The notes below the pieces were generated by a model, which saw only the letters and a list, made by a program, of their open reading frames with translations, ran no database searches and was not told where the DNA came from. The translations under genes and the position numbers were made by a program. From Dyella acidiphila (GTDB lineage Bacteria; Pseudomonadota; Gammaproteobacteria; Xanthomonadales; Rhodanobacteraceae): DNA of 64,000 bases. The DNA is taken from NCBI RefSeq assembly GCF_014863405.1, contig NZ_JACZZA010000014.1, positions 57,642-121,641 on the forward strand, given 5' to 3'. How positions within the stretch are numbered: the first letter of the stretch is position 1; the number at the start of each line of letters is the position of its first letter. Of the stretch, positions 28,360-37,025 are shown piece after piece.

Positions 28360-28422
28360 TTGACAGCCCCGCTTTCCTGGCTTACCAATAACCCGACTTG
28401 AGCTAGCGGATATATCAAGTCG
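28360..28422 (+). promoter_or_regulatory. Candidate promoter and operator of the TonB-dependent receptor
   Basis: TTGACA at 28360-28365, with a 17-base spacer to a weak -10 (TACCAA). Just downstream a perfect 8-bp inverted repeat (CGACTTGA at 28394-28401 and TCAAGTCG at 28415-28422, 13-base spacer) sits where a repressor would bind. The -10 is poor, so placement is tentative. Confidence 0.4.
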
Positions 28423-28635
28423 AGCGCTTATCCAGCGCCATTTATGCGGCCGCCCACGAGCCGCAAAGGCATGGATAAAAAGTCAGCTGGCAATGCGTGA
28501 AGAGGGGCGCCGCCAGCGACAGGAAAACCCTTGCAACACCAATAGCAGGGCTGTGCAAAACACGGCTCATGAGAGGGCTTTTGCGCCTGCTGTGGCGCCG
28601 GCCCTGCGCCGCCAAAAGAACAAATGGGGAGAATC

Positions 28636-31302
28636 ATGTACCGCAAGGCAGTGCTTTCGGCAGCCATCGCTGCAACGCTGATGTTCAGCGTCCAGGCCCA
28701 GGCCCAGGACACCAATACCTCGCAGACCTCTTCCTCGCCGACGGACCAGCCACAGTCCGGCGCGAAGCCGCAAAACGCCAAAGACACCCAGACGCTTTCT
28801 GCAGTAACCGTTACCGGCTACCGCGCGAGTCTGCAGAAATCGCTCGACATCAAGCGCAATGCCGATTCCATCGTCGATGCCATCACGGCCGAAGACGTGG
28901 GCAAGTTCCCCGACAACAACGTGGCCGAATCGCTCTCGCATCTGCCCGGCATTACCGTGGATCGCACCTTCGGCGAAGGCGAGCGGGTGAGCATTCTCGG
29001 CACCGATCCGGCGCTCAATCGCCTGCTGCTCAACGGCCAGACGCTGGCCTCCACCAACTGGGCCGGCGATCCGGACAACCCCGACAGCCGCTCGTTCGAC
29101 TACACCATGCTGTCGCCGGAAATCATCGGCACCGCGGAGGTGTACAAAACCCCGCAGGCGCGCATCGACGAAGGCAGCATCGGGGGCACCGTGATCGTCA
29201 ACACGCGCCGTCCGCTCGACCTGAAGGCCAATACGCTGACCGGCACCGTCAGCTACGGCTACAACAGCAATGCGGAGCAGGGCAAGCCGAATGCTTCCGT
29301 GCTGTATAGCTGGAAGAACAGCGACGACACCTTCGGCGTGCTCGGCACCTTGATGCACGACGACCGCATCGTCGACCGCTACGGCACCGAAATTTTCGGC
29401 TACCAGAAATTCAACGATCCTACCGACTCGCAGACACAGCCCGGCGGCGATCACTATTTCTCGCCCAGCATCGTGCCGCCGAATGCGCACGGCAGCTATC
29501 CCACCTCCATGAACACCGCGTGGTTCCAGCAGCAGCGCAAGCGCGATGGCGGCCAGGTGGCGCTGGAGTGGAAGCCGACCAAGGGCTTCGACCTGAATTT
29601 CACCGGCCTGTACACGGTCGACAATCTTTCCAACTTCAACCAGAGCCGCTACGCCTACTGGGGCGACAACGCGCAGGATGCACTCGGCATCGGCCCCACC
29701 AATAGCAGCGCCACCAGCGGCTCGTACAACGCCAACGCGCCCACGCATCTGGATGCCTACTACCGCGACAGCAAGATCAAGACCAGCAGCTACAACCTGC
29801 GCGCGGATTGGTACGGCGAAGGCTGGGACGCTTCCAGCCAGGTCGGCTACACGCGTTCCATGGGCGGTTCCGACGGCATCTACCTGCTGTCGTTCAAGAC
29901 CCTGGGGCCCTACAACTGGTCGATGGACGGCCACAATCCGCTGATCAACTACGGCGTGCCTGGCACCGATGCCTCCGCAGCGAACCTGGATGCCACCGGT
30001 CTCAACTACGCGCCGTCCTACGATAGCGAGCGCTACTTCCAGTTCGACTTCAGCCACGACATCAACCTCGGGCCGTTTACCCAGTTGCAGGCCGGCATCA
30101 AGGCCACCAATCACTTGAACGGCCAGAACGACTACAACGCCACGCTGCCGCCGGTGCAGGATCCGGATCCCGCCAACCAGCTCACGCTGGCGCAGTTTGC
30201 CGGCGTGAACACGCCCGGCAATTACCTCAGCGGTCTGCCTGCCACCGACACCATGCGCAACTGGATCACCGTGGACCAGGGCGCCATCACCAGCTACATC
30301 AACAATCTGCCGGGCGCCAACCAGCTGAGCCTGGTGCAGTCGGGCAGCTATCACATCGGTGAGCACACGCGCTCCGGCTACCTGCAGGGCAATTTCTCCG
30401 GCAACGACTACCGCGGCAATATCGGCGTGCGCTACGTGTACACGCGCGATGCAGTGGATGGCTACACCTACGCCGGCAACGATACGTATGCGCCGCTGAC
30501 CAAGGTGCACGGTTACGGCGACGTGCTGCCCTCGGCCAACTTCGCCTACAACCTCACCGATGACCTGCTGCTGCGCCTGGCTGCCGCGAAAGTGATTGCC
30601 CGCCCGCGCTTCCAGGACATGACGCCGTACGTGGCCACCCAGGATATTTCGCTGACGGCCTCCGGCGGCAACCCGGATCTGAAGCCGTACAAGTCCACCA
30701 ACTACGACGCTTCGCTGGAGTGGTACTTCACGCCCAAGAGCATCGTGTCGGCGGAATTCTTCTATCGCAACATCTCCCAGTACATCCTTTCCACCACGGT
30801 GCTGGAGCCGCTGTACAACTTCACCCTGCACCAGACCGACATCTACCAGACCACCGTGCCGATCAATGCCTCCGACGCCAAGGTGAAGGGCGTGTCGGTG
30901 ACCTACCAGGGCGATATCGGCTACGGCTTCGGCGTATACGCCAACTACACCTATTCCGACGCCACCACCACCAACAGCTACAACCTGCCGTACAACTCGC
31001 GCGATTCCTACAACATCACCCCGTATTACGAGAGCGGGGCGTGGACCACGCGCGTCAACCTCGGCTGGCGCTCGGCGTATTTCACCCAGATCGGCTCGAT
31101 CGGCGCCAAGCAGATGGCCGATGCCTACACCGAACTGGATGCGTCGGTGGGCTACCAGATCAACAACCATCTGCAGGTATCGCTGGAAGCCACCAACCTG
31201 CTCAACGAAACCTATTACGCCTACGACGACAACCCGAACATTCCGCTCAACTCCTACAAGAACGGCCGCACCTATATGTTGAGCCTCAACTTCAAGCTCT
31301 AA
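28636..31302 (+). CDS. TonB-dependent outer-membrane receptor (CirA/xanthomonad type)
   Basis: Active-transport receptor of about 888 residues. A signal peptide (MYRKAVLSAAIAATLMFSVQAQA) is followed by a low-complexity Gln/Ser/Pro stretch and a TonB-box region (LSAVTVTGYRASLQKSL). The plug domain (NADSIVDAITAEDVGKFPDN; SHLPGITVDRTFGEGERVSI; LLNGQTLAS) and a 22-strand-type barrel end in LSLNFKL. The start at 28636 has GGAG 4 bases upstream; the in-frame ATG at 28624 is less well placed. Receptors of this subtype often take up glycans in Xanthomonadales, but no sugar genes flank it, so the substrate is open. A terminator follows. Confidence 0.93.
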   Translation: MYRKAVLSAAIAATLMFSVQAQAQDTNTSQTSSSPTDQPQSGAKPQNAKDTQTLSAVTVTGYRASLQKSLDIKRNADSIVDAITAEDVGKFPDNNVAESLSHLPGITVDRTFGEGERVSILGTDPALNRLLLNGQTLASTNWAGDPDNPDSRSFDYTMLSPEIIGTAEVYKTPQARIDEGSIGGTVIVNTRRPLDLKANTLTGTVSYGYNSNAEQGKPNASVLYSWKNSDDTFGVLGTLMHDDRIVDRYGTEIFGYQKFNDPTDSQTQPGGDHYFSPSIVPPNAHGSYPTSMNTAWFQQQRKRDGGQVALEWKPTKGFDLNFTGLYTVDNLSNFNQSRYAYWGDNAQDALGIGPTNSSATSGSYNANAPTHLDAYYRDSKIKTSSYNLRADWYGEGWDASSQVGYTRSMGGSDGIYLLSFKTLGPYNWSMDGHNPLINYGVPGTDASAANLDATGLNYAPSYDSERYFQFDFSHDINLGPFTQLQAGIKATNHLNGQNDYNATLPPVQDPDPANQLTLAQFAGVNTPGNYLSGLPATDTMRNWITVDQGAITSYINNLPGANQLSLVQSGSYHIGEHTRSGYLQGNFSGNDYRGNIGVRYVYTRDAVDGYTYAGNDTYAPLTKVHGYGDVLPSANFAYNLTDDLLLRLAAAKVIARPRFQDMTPYVATQDISLTASGGNPDLKPYKSTNYDASLEWYFTPKSIVSAEFFYRNISQYILSTTVLEPLYNFTLHQTDIYQTTVPINASDAKVKGVSVTYQGDIGYGFGVYANYTYSDATTTNSYNLPYNSRDSYNITPYYESGAWTTRVNLGWRSAYFTQIGSIGAKQMADAYTELDASVGYQINNHLQVSLEATNLLNETYYAYDDNPNIPLNSYKNGRTYMLSLNFKL

Positions 31303-31334
31303 GTTACCGCACGCCGACGTTGGCGTTCCCCCGT

Positions 31335-31365
31335 CGCCCCAGCCGCTTGCTGGGGCGTTTTTTTT
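31335..31365 (+). terminator. Intrinsic terminator of the TonB receptor gene
   Basis: 9-bp stem CGCCCCAGC / GCTGGGGCG (31335-31343, 31349-31357), 5-base loop, then eight T. It starts 33 bases after the stop codon. Confidence 0.95.
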
Positions 31366-31492
31366 GCGGGGTGCTGTTGGGATAACCGGCGCTTTCGGCG
31401 GCATCGCCTGATGCCTTTGTACGCCAATGCCTACACATCAACCGGATTTCGAATGGGGTTTGTGTACCCGCATATTTGCTAACGTTGGTACC

Positions 31493-31529
31493 GTCATCGA
31501 CGCCACCTTTTACGCCCGGCGTCGATGAC
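31493..31529. other. Perfect 12-bp inverted repeat upstream of a small ORF
   Basis: GTCATCGACGCC (31493-31504) and GGCGTCGATGAC (31518-31529) with a 13-base spacer and no T-tract. It lies 90 bases before the small ORF at 31619 and could be a structured leader or operator. Confidence 0.6.
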
Positions 31530-31618
31530 TCTTGCAGCGATGTGAGAGCGAAGCGCGGATCGTGAGAGCAGCAACTCGCACGACCCGCTGACCACCACCA
31601 ACTAAGTAGGAGTTGATC

Positions 31619-31759
31619 ATGGCTACCATTGATCATACGGCACGTGTTTGCCCTTCGGATCGCAACGGTCCCATTTTCGAAAGTCCACCACCACGCAGCG
31701 CTACGTCTTTGTTGCTACCTAGCGCCGGTGCACCTATGCAGCCCATGGCTGCTCCGTGA
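31619..31759 (+). CDS. Small proline-rich ORF, 46 aa
   Basis: Candidate small protein starting MATIDHTARVCPSDRNGPIF and ending in a Pro/Ala-rich tail (GAPMQPMAAP). It is supported by a strong Shine-Dalgarno (AGGAG, 7 bases before ATG) in an otherwise empty stretch. One Cys; no signal peptide or TM segment. It is the first of three well-started short ORFs at 31619-32474. No family recognised. Confidence 0.45.
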   Translation: MATIDHTARVCPSDRNGPIFESPPPRSATSLLLPSAGAPMQPMAAP

Positions 31760-31879
31760 AGTCGTCCGTCTCCAGGCCTTCCACACTGTCTGCCTCCCTC
31801 CATGGGGCGGAGGCATGGTGGCCAGGCGGTACGTTTTTCTAGCGTTTTACTAACTAAAACCAAGCCAAGGATATAAATC

Positions 31880-32119
31880 ATGACCAAGCAGGCTCATGAC
31901 GGGCGAGTGCGCCCTACGACATTCTCTTTCAAGCCCGGTGAGGGCATTGCACTGGGTATGGCGGTACTGGAGGACGCTTTGCAGGCGTATCGGAATTTCG
32001 AGCAACAGCATCCACACATGGAGCGCACCGTGCCGATGCCGTTCAATGCGCGGCAACTGGAATGGATGCACGCCTCATTGGAGTCGTTGAGCCATTATCT
32101 CGGGGAGCGGAAGGGCTAG
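31880..32119 (+). CDS. Small hypothetical protein, 79 aa
   Basis: Soluble, mainly helical small protein (MTKQAHDGRVRPTTFSFKPG, then GIALGMAVLEDALQAYRNFE and a C-terminal helix LEWMHASLESLSHYLGERKG). AAGGA lies about 9 bases upstream of the ATG. No domain recognised. It lies 120 bases after the 46-residue ORF on the same strand. Confidence 0.6.
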   Translation: MTKQAHDGRVRPTTFSFKPGEGIALGMAVLEDALQAYRNFEQQHPHMERTVPMPFNARQLEWMHASLESLSHYLGERKG

Positions 32120-32144
32120 CTGCTTGCCGTCTGGTGGGTGGCTT

Positions 32145-32196
32145 GAGGCAAGCGCGTGCAACTCCACCCAACCCTCCCCTGCCGAGCAGGGGAGGG
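32145..32196. repeat. CCCTCCCCTGC hairpin repeat, copy 2
   Basis: The same block as at 27971-28017: GAGGCAAGCGCGTGCAAC, then an 11-bp inverted repeat (32172-32182 with 32186-32196) around a 3-base loop. It starts 26 bases after the stop of the 79-residue ORF. Confidence 0.85.
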
Positions 32197-32324
32197 AGCG
32201 TATCGGCACAGCCATCAGGCGCCAGTGGATCTGCCGTTCACCACTACACGCTTGCAGTGCTGGATGATCACTCCCATGATGGTGTCGACAAACACTTCCC
32301 ACCACTGCATACAGGAGCGCCATC

Positions 32325-32474
32325 TTGCCGAAGGTCAACTACTCTTTTGAGAAGCGCCAGCGCGAAATCGCGAAGAAGAAAAAGCAGGATACGAAACAGG
32401 CCAAGAAAGTCGCGGCACGCGACGTCTCAAAGAATGATCCTGGGACGGTTACACCGCCCGGCAAGGATGCATGA
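32325..32474 (+). CDS. Lys-rich small protein, 49 aa (TTG start)
   Basis: Short basic protein beginning PKVNYSFEKRQREIAKKKKQ and ending in TPPGKDA. The TTG start is set by AGGAG 8 bases upstream. Strongly basic N-terminal helices of this kind occur in small conserved proteobacterial proteins of unknown function; nucleic-acid contact is a guess. A bidirectional-looking terminator follows. Confidence 0.6.
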   Translation: MPKVNYSFEKRQREIAKKKKQDTKQAKKVAARDVSKNDPGTVTPPGKDA

Positions 32475-32529
32475 TCGGCCGGCATCTTGGAGATACGCGG
32501 GTTGCCGGCGAAATGCGTTGCCCCATAAA

Positions 32530-32565
32530 CAAGAAGCCCGGCATAAAGCCGGGCTTCTTGTTTTT
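32530..32565 (+). terminator. Terminator between convergent small ORF and cold-shock gene
   Basis: 13-bp perfect stem (32530-32542 with 32548-32560, CAAGAAGCCCGGC), 5-base loop, and TTTTT on the plus side. On the minus strand the tail is weaker (TTGTTTA), but it may serve both genes. Confidence 0.9.
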
Positions 32566-32582
32566 GACTTGCACGTGCTGCT

Positions 32583-32795
32583 TCAGATCACCTGGACCTG
32601 CGAAGCCTGCAGACCCTTCTGGCCCTGCGTCACGTTGAAGGAGACCTTCTGGCCCTCGGTCAGGCTCTTGAAGCCCTGGGACTGGATCTCACGGAAATGG
32701 ACGAACAGATCATCGCCACCCTGGTCGCGGCTGATGAAGCCGAAGCCCTTGGCGTCGTTGAACCACTTTACGGTGCCGGTTTCTTGCTGGGACAT
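32583..32795 (-). CDS. csp: Cold-shock protein, CspA family
   Basis: RNA/ssDNA-binding OB-fold protein of 70 residues. It carries both RNA-binding motifs, RNP1 (KGFGFI) and RNP2 (LFVHF), in [25 protein letters not shown] lies 7 bases before the ATG at 32795; longer frames upstream are not needed. Members act as RNA chaperones, and cold-induced members have long structured leaders; the 330-base gap upstream leaves room for one but I cannot show it. Confidence 0.95.
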   Translation of the reverse strand: MSQQETGTVKWFNDAKGFGFISRDQGGDDLFVHFREIQSQGFKSLTEGQKVSFNVTQGQKGLQASQVQVI

Positions 32796-33086
32796 AATTT
32801 TTCCTTGTAACGAGTAAAGCCGGGTAACGGCGGATAGGCTGGTCGCAAGGAGGAGGCGTGTACAACGGTGTAGTGAAGCCTGCATCTACAGCATCGGGCG
32901 GCAAATCACGGCGGCCCTCGAAACTCAGCCCGCGCACAATATAGGCCGTCGGCTCAAATGGCAAATAGCAAATGTGCGGCTACTGCCCAAAATGCGGCTT
33001 TGGTAGCAATGCCCGGCGTCATCAACGGCCACAGCGATCGATGAAATCGTGTGGGTGGATGCGCGGGTCATGCAAACCCCAGAAGC

Positions 33087-33118
33087 TAAAAAACCAAGGC
33101 CTTTGCGGTGCCTTGGTT
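33087..33118 (-). terminator. Intrinsic terminator after tRNA-Leu
   Basis: 9-bp stem AACCAAGGC / GCCTTGGTT (33092-33100, 33110-33118) with a 9-base loop, then a T tract on the minus strand. Confidence 0.9.
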
Positions 33119-33128
33119 CTTCGATATT

Positions 33129-33213
<85 letters not shown>

Positions 33214-33375
33214 AGGTGCCGCTTCGACTTTCGGTCTGTGCGAGCCGCGTAGAGTAAGGATCATCCGATACCTTGTCAACTATTTCTTCACCTGGTGAAT
33301 CGCCATGCTGCGATTTCATCGGATGGCCCGGCGAAACGGTTCATCTCGTTAATCATCGAGGCGATACTTACGGGT

Positions 33376-35943
33376 ATGACAAAGCGAAAAGATCCAGGCA
33401 AGGATAAGGCGCCGCGCAAGTCGGCGAAGGTTCCCAAGGTAGGCGGCGGCGAGCCGAAGGGCGGTCGGCGGCCCCGGGAGGCGCGCGAAGAGGTGGCGGC
33501 CTCGCGCAGCGATCCATTCGCCCAGCGCGAGGCGGAGCGCTATGAGCGTCCCATTCCCAGCCGCGAGGCGATCCTCACGCTGCTGGAAGAGCGCGGCGAG
33601 CTGCTGACCGAGGCGCGCATTGCCGAGGCTTTGGGGTTGGACGATGTCCAGAGCATCACCGCCCTGGCCAAGCGCCTCAATGCGATGGTGCGCGATGGCC
33701 AGCTGCTGCTGGGGCGGCGCGGCGGCTATGCGCCGGCGCGCAAGCTGGACCTGATCCCCGGCCTGGTGCTGGCCAATGCCGAAGGCTATGGCTTTCTGCG
33801 GCCGGACGAAGGCGGCGAGGATCTTTATCTGTCGCCGTATCAGATGCGCAGCGTGATGCACGGCGACCGCGTGCTGGCCAGCGTAGTCGGCGTGGATCGC
33901 CGCGGCCGCCGGCAGGGTGCGATCGTGGAAGTGCTGCAGCGCCGTTCGCCGCGCCTGGTCGGGCGGGTGGTGATTGATAACGGCGTGACCGTGGTGGTGC
34001 CGGACGATCGCCGGCTGCATCAGGACGTGATGATTCCGCCGGGCAAGGAGCAGGGCGCCCGTTCGGGCCAGATCGTGGTGGTGGAGATCACCGATCCGCC
34101 CACTTCGCAGCGCGGCCCGCTGGGCGCGATCCGTTCGGTGCTGGGCGAACGCCTGCAGCCATCGCTGCTGGTGGAGATGGCGATTGCCAGCCACAACCTG
34201 CCGCACGAATGGCCGCCGGAAGTGTTGCGCGAAGCGGCACAGATCGAGCCGGAAGTGACCGCGGCCGAGCGCGAAGGCCGGGTCGACCTGCGCAAGCTGC
34301 CGCTGGTGACCATCGATGGTGCGGATGCGCGCGATTTCGACGATGCCGTGTATGCCGAGCCGCGGCGCGGCGGCGGCTGGCGGCTGGTGGTGGCGATTGC
34401 CGATGTGTCGCACTACGTGCGCGTGGGCACGGCGCTGGACAAGGAAGCCTACGAGCGCAGCACGTCGACCTATTTCCCCGGCTTTGTGGTGCCGATGCTG
34501 CCGGAGACCTTGTCCAACGGCATCTGCTCGCTCAACCCGAAGGTAGAGCGGCTATGCATGGTCTGCGATATGCAGGTGGATGCGAGCGGCGAGGTGGCGA
34601 AGGCCAAGTTTTGCGATGCGGTGATGCGCTCGCATGCGCGCCTTACCTACGACAAGGTGTGGCAGGCGATCGGCCTGCAGGACGCGGACGCGCGGCACGA
34701 AGTGGCCGACGTGCTGCCGCAGCTGGAAAACCTGCATGCGCTGTACAAGGCGATGGCCGAGCAGCGCCGCCGCCGTGGCGCCATCGATTTTGAAACGCCG
34801 GAAGTGAAGTTTCGCCTCGACCAGACCGGCGAAGTGCAGGCGGTGGGTGCGGTGGAGCGCAACGATGCGCACAAGCTGATCGAGGAATGCATGATCGCCG
34901 CCAACGTGCAGGCGGCGCTGTATCTGTCCAAGCGCAAGATTCCGGCGCTGTACCGTGCGCACGAGCCGCCGCCGGTGGAGAAGTACGAAGACCTGCAGCA
35001 GTTCCTGCGCGAGTTCAAGCTGCGCATGCCGCCGGTGGAAGAAGTGACGCCGGCCGATTTCTCCGACGTGCTGCGCATGGTGCAGGATCGCCCGGAGCGC
35101 GAGCTGATCCAGTCGGTGCTGTTGCGCGCGCAGAGCATGGCGGCCTATCAGCCGGACAATCGCGGGCACTTCGGCCTGGCGCTGACGGCGTATGCACATT
35201 TCACCTCGCCGATCCGCCGCTATCCGGACCTGCTCGTGCATCGCGCGATTCGCCATGCGCTGGTGGGCGGCAAGCCGTCCGACTATGTGTATAACGATGC
35301 CGCGATGGCGGCCATGGCCATCCATTGCTCGCAGCGCGAGCGCCGGGCGGAAGAGGCCGAGCGCGATGTGGACGAACGCTTCCGCTGCGCCTGGATGGCC
35401 AAGCATGTGGGCGAGGAGTTCGAAGGCACGGTCACCGGCGTCACCTCGTTCGGCTTGTTTGTGGAGCTGGAGGAATCGAAGGTCTCCGGCCTGGTGCATA
35501 TCAGCCAGCTGTCCAACGACTATTACCATTTCGATCCGGTGCGCCATCTGCTGAAGGGCGAGCGCACCGGCCTGCAGTTCCGCCTGGGCGATCACGTGCG
35601 CGTGCAGGTGCTGCGCGCCAGCCTGGAAGATCGCAAGATCGATTTCCGGCTGGTGCCGCCGGGCCAGAAGCAAGCGGCGGCGCCTGCGCCGACCGGCAAG
35701 CGCTACGATTACGGCGCATCGGGCGATCGCTATTCGCTGCCGGGCAGCCGCGGCGCACTGCCGTCGTTGCCGCCGGTGCCGGGGCGCGACCGCGGTGCGG
35801 CCAAGCACGGTGAAGGCAAGCCGGTGAAGAAGGGCGCCGCCGGCAAGCCGACGGCATCCGCGCCGCGCAAGGACAAGACGGGCGCCCAGCCCAAGCCGCA
35901 TGCCGCCAAGCGGCCCCCGCAGAAACCGAAAGGCAAACGATGA
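33376..35943 (+). CDS. rnr: Ribonuclease R
   Basis: Processive 3'-5' exoribonuclease able to degrade structured RNA (about 855 residues from the ATG at 33376; in-frame GTG at 33295 is less likely). Domain order is a basic N-terminal tail and winged helix (REAILTLLEERGELLTEARI), cold-shock OB domains (EGYGFLRPDEGGEDLYLSPY), the RNB catalytic domain with TIDGADARDFDDAVYAE (metal-binding Asp residues), S1 domain (FEGTVTGVTSFGLFVELEES) and a long Lys/Ala/Pro-rich C-terminal tail. It overlaps rlmB by 4 bases, so the two are coupled. Confidence 0.97.
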   Translation: MTKRKDPGKDKAPRKSAKVPKVGGGEPKGGRRPREAREEVAASRSDPFAQREAERYERPIPSREAILTLLEERGELLTEARIAEALGLDDVQSITALAKRLNAMVRDGQLLLGRRGGYAPARKLDLIPGLVLANAEGYGFLRPDEGGEDLYLSPYQMRSVMHGDRVLASVVGVDRRGRRQGAIVEVLQRRSPRLVGRVVIDNGVTVVVPDDRRLHQDVMIPPGKEQGARSGQIVVVEITDPPTSQRGPLGAIRSVLGERLQPSLLVEMAIASHNLPHEWPPEVLREAAQIEPEVTAAEREGRVDLRKLPLVTIDGADARDFDDAVYAEPRRGGGWRLVVAIADVSHYVRVGTALDKEAYERSTSTYFPGFVVPMLPETLSNGICSLNPKVERLCMVCDMQVDASGEVAKAKFCDAVMRSHARLTYDKVWQAIGLQDADARHEVADVLPQLENLHALYKAMAEQRRRRGAIDFETPEVKFRLDQTGEVQAVGAVERNDAHKLIEECMIAANVQAALYLSKRKIPALYRAHEPPPVEKYEDLQQFLREFKLRMPPVEEVTPADFSDVLRMVQDRPERELIQSVLLRAQSMAAYQPDNRGHFGLALTAYAHFTSPIRRYPDLLVHRAIRHALVGGKPSDYVYNDAAMAAMAIHCSQRERRAEEAERDVDERFRCAWMAKHVGEEFEGTVTGVTSFGLFVELEESKVSGLVHISQLSNDYYHFDPVRHLLKGERTGLQFRLGDHVRVQVLRASLEDRKIDFRLVPPGQKQAAAPAPTGKRYDYGASGDRYSLPGSRGALPSLPPVPGRDRGAAKHGEGKPVKKGAAGKPTASAPRKDKTGAQPKPHAAKRPPQKPKGKR

Positions 35944-36683
35944 GCGAGAGTTGGATCGTCGGGATCAACCCGGTCGAAGGCGCACTGAGCAATGACGCCG
36001 AACGCGTGCGCGAAGTGCTGGTGGAAAACGGCCAGCGCAATGCGCGCGTGCACGAGCTGGCCGAGCGCGCGAAGGCGCTGAAGATTCCGGTGCATCATCG
36101 CCCGCGCGAGCAGCTCGACAAGCTGGCTGGCGAAGCGCGCCATCAAGGCATCGTGGCGCTGTACGAACCGCCGCCGATGGCTAGCGAAAACGATCTGCCC
36201 GGATTGCTGGAAAAGGCCGGCAACGACGCGCTGGTGCTGGTGCTGGATGGCGTCACCGATCCGCACAATCTCGGCGCCTGCCTGCGCAGCGCGGCGGCGG
36301 CCAAGGTCACCGCGGTGGTGGTGCCGAAGGATCGCGCCGTGGGCCTCACCCCGGTGGTGCGCCGTGCTTCGGCCGGCGGTGCCGATCGCGTACCGCTGGT
36401 GGCGGCGACCAATCTGGCGCGGGCCCTGCGCACGCTAAAGGATGCCGGCGTGTGGATCACCGGCCTGGCCGGGGATACCGATCAATCCATTTACGACATC
36501 GATCTGAAGGGACCGGTGGCGCTGGTGCTCGGCAGCGAAGGCGAGGGCATGCGCCGGCTGACCCGCGAGACCTGCGATTTCGTGGCCAAGATTCCGATGC
36601 CCGGCACGATGGAAAGCTTGAACGTGTCGGTGGCCACCGGTGTGGTGCTGTTCGAGGCGCTGCGTCAAAGGAGTGCGCGATGA
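35940..36683 (+). CDS. rlmB: 23S rRNA 2'-O-methyltransferase RlmB (G2251)
   Basis: SPOUT methyltransferase of 247 residues that methylates the ribose of G2251 in 23S rRNA. N-terminal substrate-binding domain (VGINPVEGALSNDAERVREV) and the three SPOUT motifs: DGVTDPHNLGACLRSA, LVLGSEGEGMRRLTRETCD and IPMPGTMESLNVSVATGVVL. Co-transcribed with rnr, as in many Gammaproteobacteria, and overlaps the downstream membrane protein by 4 bases. Confidence 0.96.
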   Translation: MSESWIVGINPVEGALSNDAERVREVLVENGQRNARVHELAERAKALKIPVHHRPREQLDKLAGEARHQGIVALYEPPPMASENDLPGLLEKAGNDALVLVLDGVTDPHNLGACLRSAAAAKVTAVVVPKDRAVGLTPVVRRASAGGADRVPLVAATNLARALRTLKDAGVWITGLAGDTDQSIYDIDLKGPVALVLGSEGEGMRRLTRETCDFVAKIPMPGTMESLNVSVATGVVLFEALRQRSAR

Positions 36684-36967
36684 CTTTCTTTTGGTACGAC
36701 TGGGCCGGCTATGTCGGCGTGGTGCTGGTGCTGCTGGCGTTTCTGCTGCTGCAGGCACATAAGCTGCATGGCAACGGGTTGGTATACCAGGTGATGAATG
36801 TGCTGGGCGCGGTCGGCGTGATGCTGTCGCTGCTGTTCGGCGCGTTCAACGCGTCGGCGTTTTTCATGCAGCTGGCCTGGCTGCTGATTGGCGTGTTCGG
36901 GATCGGGCGCGGAGCGCGGCTGCGGCGCGAGGCGCGGGAGAGCGGGCAGAAAACCTCGCCGTGGTAA
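36680..36967 (+). CDS. Small membrane protein, 95 aa (CBU_0592-like)
   Basis: Three hydrophobic helices: YVGVVLVLLAFLLLQAHKL, VYQVMNVLGAVGVMLSLLFG and FFMQLAWLLIGVFGIG. Layout and the phrase HGNGLVYQVMNVLGA match a small conserved membrane protein family. AGGAG lies 7 bases before the ATG, which overlaps the rlmB stop by 4 bases. Function unknown. Confidence 0.8.
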   Translation: MTFFWYDWAGYVGVVLVLLAFLLLQAHKLHGNGLVYQVMNVLGAVGVMLSLLFGAFNASAFFMQLAWLLIGVFGIGRGARLRREARESGQKTSPW

Positions 36968-36971
36968 CCGC

Positions 36972-37002
36972 CGTAGGTTGGGTTAGCGCAGCGTAACCCA
37001 AC
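36972..37002. repeat. Dispersed palindromic element, half copy
   Basis: Single left arm CGTAGGTTGGGTTAGCGCAG... ending in AACCCAAC, matching the left arm at 61955. The right arm is absent; the tandem array begins 24 bases later. Confidence 0.8.
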
Positions 37003-37025
37003 AATGCCGCTACAGAACCCACCCG

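Noticed and set aside
28567..31404. 945-residue minus-strand frame over the TonB receptor
   Set aside because: Antisense shadow of a gene with clear plug and barrel motifs; Val/Gly/His-rich without domains.
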